Assembly (NCBI RefSeq): GCF_000699445.3
Contig: NC_067200.1
Location: forward strand, 11,555,256-11,619,255
DNA from: Schistosoma haematobium
Lineage: Eukaryota; Platyhelminthes; Trematoda; Strigeidida; Schistosomatidae
Length of the DNA: 64,000 nucleotides
Direction of reading: 5' to 3'
Shown in pieces: positions 12,440 through 22,400 of this stretch. Position 1 is the first letter of the stretch. Every line of letters begins with the position of its first letter. The notes beneath the pieces were generated by a model. That model saw only the letters and a program-made list of their open reading frames with translations, had not been told where the DNA came from and made no database searches. The translations under genes and the position numbers were made by a program.

Positions 12440-12452
12440 ATCATAGTTTATT

Positions 12453-13182
12453 CAGTCAGTCAGTAAATAACAACGTAGAACTTCGTATGTACGTACATCA
12501 GTTCGAGTTGCCACACCACATTAGCACAGAGATGCAGTGGTCGATTCAAATCCCGTAGTGCTAGATGTAGTAAAATTAAAATCTGTAATCAGAAAAATTA
12601 GAGTTTGAAGATGTTATTTAAAGAGTATAATACAGTGAAATAAATTTGGAAAGAGAAAAAAAGAGACAAGGATCCAGGAGATCAGAATTTGGGAGAACAC
12701 AAAGAGTGGATATACCTGCGCACACCATTGCAAACGATTTTGAGCCATGTCATTCAGGGTCTCTAACCATCGGTTGCTATCATTTCGCGGTCCCCAACCA
12801 AGTAGTCTACATCTACCAACATGGCTCAGTCCACTTGTCAGTGACTTCAAGGACTTGTGCCATGTTTTATTCTGGCCGCCCCTAGCTTTCTTCCAACCTA
12901 CTCCTAAACCAGAAAACATCGCACGTCGAGGCAGTCGATGGTTGGGCATACGTAACACGTGTCCCAGCCATCTCAACTGATGAAGTTTCACTACTTCATC
13001 AATTGATTTACCATCCTTACCTAGTAGCCGTTTCCTAACAACTGTGTTACTTATTCGATGGTACCAGGATATACGAGCAATTTTTCGAAGACACCTATGA
13101 TCACATACTAGTAACCTACGGATATCCTCTACTCTTACCGGCCATGTTTCACTGCCATAAAGTAGGACGGACCGAACTGCTG
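12453..13182 (-). mobile_element. 5'-truncated RTE LINE insertion with 13-bp target duplication
   Basis: The minus strand encodes the C-terminal end of the RTE polyprotein (RLLVCDHRCLRKIARISWYH ... KLHQLRWLGHVLRMP ... LKSLTSGLSHVGRCRLLGWG) and a 3' UTR ending in a (CTGA)n-like tail at 12453. It is flanked by ATCATAGTTTATT at 12440-12452 and 13183-13195. It is nearly identical to the 3' third of the copy at 21879-24072, so both are young members of one family. Only the tail of the protein is present and no RT domain, so it is dead on arrival. Confidence 0.88.
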
Positions 13183-13489
13183 ATCATAGTTTATTAATGA
13201 ATAAAGGATATTTCATGATGCAAATCAATAACAGAGTCGTATGATTTTGTAAATTATACTTCGAAAATGTAAATTTGAGTGATCAATAAGGTTGTCTTTT
13301 TAAAAATGCTGAAATTGGTTAATAACTGTCTGAATTGAACAATAACCATTGGTTGTTTCGTGACCTTTATAAACAGTAAAATATTCAACAACAACAACTA
13401 ACAGGTCAATAATGAGTTACAACTAGAACACCAGTAGTCAATATTTTTTAAAAACTACTTAATTCACAAAATATTCTATAATAATTATC

Positions 13490-13670
13490 AGTATACGGTT
13501 AGGGAGATTGTTGAATTTAGATTGATATCATGAATGGAACAGCGTTAGATCACCATTGAAGACTTGGAAGCACTGGACGGTCGTTTTGTCCTAGTATGGG
13601 GTGGTCTAACATTGTTCCATTCATGATATAAATCTAAAGTCAACAATCTCCCCAATCCTATACTGATCAT
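13490..13670. repeat. Family C compact foldback
   Basis: The left arm (AGATTGTTGAATTTAGATTGATATCATGAATGGAACA, near 13501-13538) and right arm (near 13619-13655) are inverted copies. The left arm carries the remains of a minus-strand hammerhead (GGACGGTCGTTTTGTCCTAG). The CTGANGA half has been replaced by the start of the right arm. Confidence 0.78.
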
Positions 13671-13990
13671 TATCATGTGATCACTAGTGACTGGTTTCAA
13701 GATGTATTTCTTGGAGTTATAGTGAGAAGCCGTGACCAGTGGAGATCAACCGGGTCTGTTGTGAGGCAGTTACTCACTGCATACGATGGTGGACAGTTGT
13801 GCAATATCGTGGATTGGTTGAACTTAGATATTAACACCGTTGGATGTCGGCTCAGTGGTTTAAGGATTAAGCGTCCACATTCGAGACCGAAGGTCCCTTT
13901 GGTGCAAGATCACGGATGCCCACTGCTGGAGTCCAATACATGGGATGAAATGGCTGTCCGGTTTTTAATGATGGTCTAACATTGTTCCAC
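13671..13990 (+). repeat. Family A/C monomer in head-to-tail position
   Basis: Starts right after the preceding foldback with ATCATTATCATGTGATCACTAGTGACTGG. It contains the GACCAGTGGAG block, GGATTGGTTGAACTTAGA, and a tRNA-like part with A-box-like CGGCTCAGTGGTTTAAGG. It ends in a degraded hammerhead (CTGCTGGAGTCC, GATGAAAT, GTCC). The open frame across it is not a gene; the same block is repeated at 47150 and 55495. Confidence 0.75.
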
Positions 13991-14279
13991 TCAATATATC
14001 AATTTTATAATAACATGACACAAAACTGATATTACCATTTTGTTATGCTACTTTATGAAGGAACAAAGACTGAAATTGTTAAAATCAAAGAAACTAAGAC
14101 CAGTGATAAAGGTTTATTTATACATCAGTCACAAATCCACGAAACCAAACTAAAGATTACAGCGTGACTTATGTCATTTTAAATAATCGGTCAATAAATA
14201 AACTTAAATACATCGAACCGATAGTGGTTAATAATAAGTAAGTAATTTAATGTAAGCTCAAAACAACTGTCAACCAATA

Positions 14280-14575
14280 TAAAAGCCAAAATCCTCAATA
14301 CGAACATCAGCGAGGATGCACACACTCTGTCTGGATAGGACATATATCGTGGAAATCATCAAACTGCATCAAGAGGCGAACGCTCGCTTTGAATCCTAAG
14401 GGAAACGGAAAAGAGGAAGGCCACGGGACACACTGCACCGAGAAATGGAAGCAGACATGAAAAGGATGAATAGCAACTAGAGACAACTTGGAAGGATCGT
14501 CCAAAATAGAGTTCGATTGAGAATGCTAGTGGTCGGCTTATGTTCCTCCACGAAAGGTAACAGGCGTAAGTAAGT
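14280..14575 (+). pseudogene. RTE-type LINE 3' fragment (second RTE family), plus strand
   Basis: Broken frames read WIGHISWKSSNCIKRR, NPKGNGKRGRPRDTLHREME and NRVRLRMLVVGLCSS, the C-terminal segment of the same family as 8110-8585. It ends AAGTAAGTAATAA. 5'-truncated, no RT. Confidence 0.68.
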
Positions 14576-15245
14576 AATAACTTAGTGTATATAATTTACA
14601 ATATCAATAAATTGACTACTCTAAATGAGAAATATGATTAAATAATGAAATTGCATATGTTTTTCCTTTATAACACTTTCATAAATGATACGTTATTTAC
14701 GATCCCATTGCACACATTCATATCCCGTGTTTTTCGAATAGTTGCATTCCGACGGACATATTCTATACTACTTATATTCTATTAATGCTCACCACAAAAA
14801 TTGCTTAACTAAGCACTCGTTTTTGGCTAAATATGAAATTTAATTTATATCTTGTCAGAAATGTTAAAAAGTTGAACAAAGTGCTGATTGTGTCTGTGAT
14901 GATACGTGTTTTTAGTTAGATCACCAATTTCTTCTTCTTCTTCCCATTACACTAATTATTCGAAGCAATTGTAAATAATTTGGTACGGTAGGATCTCACT
15001 ATTCTATTATCAGTTTCTTTTAAACTCTGTAACAGGGTGATGTGCATTAGTTCAATAGAACATTGACATGTAAGAAGATTGTGAGGAAAGATGGACAAGT
15101 GTGAAACTGCTATCGTGCATCTTGAACGTACTGCTTCAACATCACCACATGCTAAATTCGTCAATCAGAATACCCTATCATAATTTTGGAACCCTGCATT
15201 TGCTAATTAGTTTATGGCCCTGAGCAATGATCATTTCTAACCAAT
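14576..15245. other. No recognised feature
   Basis: AT-rich. A 70-codon minus-strand frame (14952-15164) shows no domain and no good splice signals. I do not call a gene. Confidence 0.45.
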
Positions 15246-15249
15246 ACAA

Positions 15250-15475
15250 CTGACAGTATAGGGGTTGTGGAGATTGTTAAGTTTTTGATTGAGATCATGA
15301 ATCAATTGATGTTAGACCACCGTTGGAAACCTGGAAGCACTGGACGGCTGTTTCGTCCTAGTATGGGACTCCTCAGCAGTGTGCATCCACGATCCCGCTC
15401 CCCGCGAGATTCGAATCCATGACCTATCGGTCTCGCGCCAGGCGCTTAACCAACTAGACCAATACAATTGATATT
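15250..15475 (-). repeat. Family A hammerhead repeat with consensus ribozyme core
   Basis: The minus-strand ribozyme at 15385-15337 has CTGAGGA (15376-15370), stem II GTCC/GGAC with a 7-nt loop, GAAAC (15354-15350), a 4-nt loop over a two-pair stem III, and GTC (15345-15343). Stem I is CACTG/CAGTG (5 bp). Upstream on the same strand is the tRNA-like block (GGATTCGAATCTCGC). Every conserved core position is present, so this is the best second-family candidate for self-cleavage, predicted between 15343 and 15342. Confidence 0.8.
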
Positions 15476-16329
15476 GAGCTAACGTAAGCTACAACCCTAT
15501 TGGTCGCCTATCCGAAAACTTTTTTCCAATTTCCGGCCTTGAGTTCATAAAGAAGTCTGCGGCCAAGCTTCTATGATCATTATCATATATATTTCAATCA
15601 ACCAGCCAGGAAATTCTAAAACACCCAATATCTTATAGACGGGAATTACCAGAATACACAGCATCCCAAATAAGAAATCATACTTTGAAGACAATCATGC
15701 CACAAGTGGCAGAGACCAAGACAAACAGTACATAATTAATTAAGAATAATTAAGGGATAGTAAAACATGTGACGATAGTCATTTGTATATGACGATTGAC
15801 ATTCCGGTTTCATTACACGTAGACAGTGACAAGTTGAAACTTTATCTATACTATACGTCCAGCCGAAGAAAATTAATTCATTAACCCACCCGCTAGGTAC
15901 TTGAGTATGACGCACACTCTAAATATGAGGGCTAGTGATACTAGCCAGTTATCCAAACCGAAGTACGTGTAATTGTATTTGAACCTGGAAATTAGTGGCA
16001 ATAAGTTGAACGAATTAACCGTCAAACCATTGACCGAAAGGTTAACACAGCGACCAAATTTATTCAATCACTCATCGCGATATTCAAATTATATTTCCAT
16101 ACCAATATTAGTTGGTGTCACTTGGTAAACAGGGAAAAATTAATACATAATAGTTATTTCATTCTAGTGTGCAGCAACACAGAAGCTGTGAAAATCAATA
16201 ATAACTGTTATAGTACATCAGTATGTTTTATTGCAAAAGAAAATAAGGCAACACATTTACTGATAGTAAAGAAAAGAGCGAATGTAAATGACGATCCTTC
16301 CTTCAGACTGTCTTATGGAAAAATCACTC

Positions 16330-16366
<37 letters not shown>

Positions 16367-17000
16367 ACTCGGGTATATGCATAGAATCTCAAAAATGGAA
16401 AACTATTGGTGATGTCCTATTACAATAAACAAAATACAAATAGACAACTTAAATAAAAACAAACACATCTGAAAACCTTCGTTGTCTATACTTATGCATT
16501 TAAGATTTATACGTAGAATTAAGAGGAACAAATGGGGATTCAGCACACGCACATCAGGGAATGATATACGGGTAAAAAAAATTGGAAATTCATGAACACA
16601 ATTCAGTTAAACACATACAAATTTCAATAATAGAAGTAAAATCTTATGTTATGACACCGTAAATCGACACGAACAATTATACATGTAAAGCAAATGTGTG
16701 CTCGTCAGACAACAGTTTATATAACTAAAAACCGAACAAATGAATAAAATCGTAGGTAGAACAAAATGTATACAAGAAAATATATGACAATGACAAGAAG
16801 CAGAAGTTTCTGTGGGAAAATGCTAAGAGTATAAACGGCAATATATATAAAGCATACCAACACAAAGAGATGTACATTCATCAACACACCAATGAACATC
16901 TATCGTGACATGAAACGAAAACAATTGAATAGAAAAGAAGTCTGAAAATGAAGTAACAATAGTAATTGATACAAACACACGCAGACATATTCATGTGGAC
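15476..17000. other. No recognised gene; (AT)n at 16336-16364
   Basis: About 1.5 kb downstream of the RhoGDI stop codon. Part of 15480-16150 has moderate GC content and might be an old retroelement end, but no TG...CA boundaries with target duplication were found. The RhoGDI 3' UTR should lie at its right end. Confidence 0.4.
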
Positions 17001-17020
17001 AAAAACTGATTTATATAATG

Positions 17021-17223
17021 TTAAGAATCTGCAGACTTTTTAACTATATTAATACACCACTTCCAGGTGATATATTCCGCTTTATCATCATCGATAAACT
17101 GACTCACAATTTTGTATAAGCCACGTGATAAAACACCTTTAGGGGCTTCTTCAGGGTCCGATGTCCAGATATGAGGGTGTCCTTGAGGACGAAAATTGCC
17201 TAGCATTACGGAAATTTCATCAA
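17021..17223 (-). CDS. ARHGDI: RhoGDI exon 4 (terminal)
   Basis: 203 nt, acceptor TTATTTCGTAG, TAA stop at 17023-17021. Encodes VDEISVMLGNFRPQG, EEAPKGVLSRG and FIDDDKAEYITWKW, the C-terminal strands that shape the prenyl pocket. Confidence 0.93.
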
Positions 17224-17300
17224 CTACGAAATAAAATAATAGTTAAAAGTGAAATACGGGAATAACTGTTAATATTCCATTTTTGTCAGTAGATGCAAGC

Positions 17301-17370
<70 letters not shown>

Positions 17371-19411
17371 CTCAGATTATGGATTGACATCAACTAGATG
17401 AAAAATTAATAGAAGGTAGAGGGCACTGAATAGTTTTACTGTTTTCGTTCGGGGCTCCTCAGTAGTAGTGTGGATCCACGAACTTTAAGCCTCACAACCA
17501 GTAAGTTACCCTTAGACCAATAATTCAGAGTCGACTAGATCATAATTCTAACTCCAACCAATTCGCAAGGTTGCATGCCCACTATGCAATGTATTCGACG
17601 GTACGTTTCAATCCCGAAATTGTTTAATTACACCGAAACCTAAAATAGATCCCTGCCAGAATCGTGAGTGAACAGTCCTTAGTAATCAAAAATTAGAACG
17701 AAACAGATGTTCAGCTTTCCCTTCTTTTCAATAGTTTTCTATTTGAATTTAGTCTCAAATGCAAAATATTTCAAAACAGTGAAAGTCATCGAAAATCCAT
17801 GTAATTGAAAGTTTGATTTTATAGTATATATATATATATATATATATACGATTTTCGTAATGTAGACCAAGGTTCGAATGTAAATTCACAGATAACAAGA
17901 CCAGACTACGTTTAAACACCACTGAGTGGAAATTTAACCGGTATAAAAATTAAATCGTTAAAGGTTCACGAAATTATGAACAATATAGTCGATAGTATCG
18001 TGTTCGCAACAATCCGTGAGTTTTATTTAGCTAAGGATTTGAATTTTGCATCGATTTATTTATTTTATTTAAACTTATGAACATTGATGCAAGGAGGCAT
18101 CAGATATATATGCGCCACACAAACTACTTGATTTGTGTGAGGGCTGTGATACTGTCCGGGTGCCCAAACCGAGGCAAGTGGTTTTCCTAGGGAGCCACAC
18201 CCCGAGCCTTTGACTCAGGTCTAATCCACAAGGAAGTGAGGCAACATTAAGAGATGCAGCCCCATGGTAGCCAGTGACCGACAACAGCTTCGTATGCTAT
18301 TTGTTCCCTCAGGATCATGGAGCCCATATGCACCATTGGTTTGGAATCAGAGTTTTCCAACTCTCATAGGTGGACATCGTGTCCACCAACTGGGCTAAAG
18401 CTCCGGACATTCGCCTTTCGTCCCCTCAGTTTAGTAAACAACACCCTCACCGCAAGAAGACAGTGGGTAGGACTTTCCTGACAGTGGCTGTATACGCGTG
18501 GTCATGTGAGAACATTTTGAGAGGGAGAGATAACTTTCCGCACTCTCGGTCGTACCAGAGCATTTAGGGGAACCTCGTATAAAAATTCGTCAAATGATAC
18601 CAGCTTTTAGGAGCTATTCGGTTTCATTTTCAAACCAATCGACTTTTAAAACTATTAATCTGACTGAAACAAACAATGTAACTCATAAACGTTCCTCACT
18701 GACAAAGTATTTACAAAAGCAATCAGTTGGAATTGCAGGAAACTACCTACCTAGAATAGGGCCTTTACGTAACCACTGCTTGAAACGTAGCCCACAAACA
18801 ATATCTCTTTGTACATAGTACACGACTTGAATACGGTAACTGCAGCCTTCGACGATTGAGACAGGTTTCGACTTAAAGTTAGAGATATCACCTGAAATTC
18901 AAACACGAATAACGTAAAAAACACTTATCCAAAAAGTTTGACTGTATGTAAGATAACGAGAAAAACAGTAAATGAGTTTATTCTTTCACTTAAAAACTAA
19001 CTTATAAAGAACAGAAAGTTTCCAACCGTTAATTCTAGACAGACAACTAGTAAATAAAGTCGAATATGCCAAAGCATATAAATTAATTTACATTTTTACG
19101 CCCCAAATAGATATAGATGTAGAAGCTGAAATAAACAGCTCCGCTTGGAAACCTTCTAAGACTACCGTCGGTCGAAAACCAAGATAAAGAAGAGTCTGGC
19201 ATGAGGTTAGCAAGCCCATCCCAAAAAACGCTGATACAGACGGATATCAATTAAAAAGTTACCATAATTTACATCAGAAAAATGTAAAGTACTGATAAAA
19301 ATTAAATCTCGATAGTAGCTAATTTCGAACTAATTTATATGACTTTCACTCTAGCATACTTTAACAATAATGGAATTATAGCATACTAACGTATAACTAG
19401 CAGGAAGTAAA

Positions 19412-19447
<36 letters not shown>

Positions 19448-22400
19448 AGTCGTTAGAATTTCCTCCGTAATATAAAAATGATGAGATGGGATTGAAATTA
19501 CAGAATTTAAAAAAAGGGTCATCAGTTAAATATTGGTGACTCATAGTGAGTTTTATACACAGGTTAATAATCCTGGCATGATTCGAAATTGGTCTAAATG
19601 AAGCTGATGATTTTCGTCATTTGGAATTAACTATTTCATGCTTTTAACCGATTTGTGAGATTGCATGACCATTACTTAACGTCATCGATGATGTCCTGGT
19701 CTTGATATTAGCTGAATCCTGCCGTTTCATACAATTCAATGTTAAAATTAACTTCAGGAATTGATCTAAATAACTCAAGTTCTTTCCTGTTCTAACTATT
19801 ACCCTAACTGCCTTTGTATAGAAGCTACTAGAGTATGTAGTGCAACTTTCTGAATTTTAAGCTTAGTCATTTCTCGACTTCCCTCTGTAATGTCTTAAAA
19901 CATCATTTTAAACATTTTGATTGATTGGTAAACCTGAACAAATTGAGCTTGTGATTAGTCACTGACCTAATGCATGTAAACAATTTGCAAAACCAATAAG
20001 CTGAGTTGACTTAGAAATACTATCATCCATCACTAAATTATGTATTTGTCTTCTTATTAACACCATTCCTTGTGAATCATATTTGCTGTTTAGCTTGCTA
20101 CTATCACTTATGCTATTATTCTTACTCTTACTTTCATCCCATTAGTTTTTTTCCACTGAATCAGAGTTGTGACAATTTTTACTTACACATATGTTTGCTA
20201 GATCTTACGTAGTTTATAATCAACTGACAAATCTGGGGCTTCATAAGGCAGATCTAATTGGGCAAATTTGGCTTTAAACTTGCATAATTGCAGCGACCCT
20301 TGTGAAATAAATCGATCTTGAGACGCATAATGATTAACTAGACTAGTTTCAACTAAAATAATATATCATTATGATTAAGAAGGGATGAAAGTTAGGTAAC
20401 GTGTGCATTGTCGCAGTTTTTGGTGAAAAGCCATAATGTTTGAGATGCGCTTATCCTCCTCTTAATGTAAGTTGTCGCCCCAGAACTGACCTGCGTCAAC
20501 ACGAACTAAGGATAGGGAGTGAAGTAGTCGAACGTGTCAACAACTCCACTTATCTTGGAAGTCTGATCGACGCTAGTGAGTTGGAGTCTGACGAAATCTC
20601 TGCACGGATTCAAAAAGCTCGTTTGGCTTTTTCCAACTTACGTCACCTTTGGCGAATGCGAGATATCCGTCTGTCAATTAAGGTACGAGTATACTGTGCG
20701 GTAGTTCGTTATGTTCTACTTTACAGCTACAAAACGTGACTGTTGAAAGATGATACTCATAAGTTACTAGTATTCGACCACAGATGTCTTGGAAATATTA
20801 CTCGCATCTGCTGGGATCACCGGGTAATTAATAGTGAGGTTAGATGCAGGGTATTAGAGAATGGTGGTGAATCAGTTGATGAGGTTGTGAATCTTCATCA
20901 ACTGAGATGGTCGGGTCACGTGTTACGTATGCCTGAACACCGATTACCACGATGCGCAATGCTGACTAGTGTTAGAGACGGCTGGAAGAAAGTTAGGGGC
21001 GGCCGAACCAAAATATGGCATCAATGCTTGAAGTCACTAACTTCTGGTTTGAGCCATATTAGTAGATGCAGATTACTTGGTTGAAGTCTGCGTGACTATC
21101 GTAACAAATGGTTGGAGACTCTGGGTGACGTGGCCCATGATTGATCACAATGACGTAGATGTATACACTCTTTGTCTTCCCTTAAAATGTGCGATTAAAA
21201 CTGCTTCATATCTTTCTTTCTACGAACTAATTCTATCTTCCTGTATAATATCCTTAAATTAAATCTTTCTTTTATGTATTATTACCATTGAAGTGATCAG
21301 TTCTATGAATTTGCTGTTCAACTTGTTGTGCTAATGAGGTGTGGCAACTTGGACCGATGCATATATGTGCCTGGTCCTACGTTGTAGCTGACTGACAGGC
21401 AGATATTTCATATTGTCTGAAGCACTTATCTTTCTCGACATATAAATCGGATGACAAAGATATTCTTGAGCACGTATCGTTGCCCACTATTTACATGAAC
21501 GCTCAAATTTATTTGCTCATGGCACAAGAATTTTGATACATGGTAACAAAAACTGCGCCACACAGTGGAACGATAACAATCTGAAACAATAGGCAAAGGA
21601 AAGTTTGTGTTGTCGATTAGCAGATGAAGAACAGCACTTCTAAGATTTTACAGATCAATGAAGCGAAAATCCTATTTAGTTTAAGTGGTTCTTCACTTTC
21701 CAACAAGAACACAACTGGTTTCTATTTCTACTTACCCGAAGGTATCTAAAGTTACCTATTTAAGGGAAGTTAGGAACGAGTGGGCACATTAAGCAACAGC
21801 TTGCTTAATATTACACCACAGCTTTGAAGCACAGTTTATGTTAATGAAGACATGAAATGGCTACATGTTTCTGATCATCAGTCAGTCAGTAACAACGTAG
21901 AACTTCGTACGTACGTACATCAGTTCGAGTTGCCACACCACATTAGCACAGAGATGCAGTTGTCGATTCAAATCCCGTAGTGGTGGAGGTAATAAGAGTA
22001 TAAGCAGTAATCGGGAAGATTAGGGTTTGAAGATGTTATTCAATGGGTATAATCCAGTGAAATAAGTTTGGAAAGAGGAAAAAAGGGACATGAAGAATTC
22101 AGAAGATTAGAATTTGGGAGAACACAGAGAGTGGATGCACCTGCGCACACCATTGCAAACGATTTTGAGCCATGTCATTCAGGGTCTCTAACCATCGGTT
22201 GCTATCATTTCGCGGTCCCCAACCAAGTAGTCTACACCTATCAACATGACTCAGTTCACTTGTCAGTGACTTCAAGGACTTGTGCCATGTTTTATTCTGG
22301 CCGCCCCTAGCTTTCTTCCAACCTACTCCTAAACCAGAAAACATCTCACGTCGAGGCAGTCGGTCGTTGGGCATACGTAACACGTGTCCCAGCCATCTCA

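Noticed and set aside
15480..16150. Another LTR or full LTR element
   Set aside because: Composition is suggestive, but no TG...CA ends with matching flanking duplication could be found.
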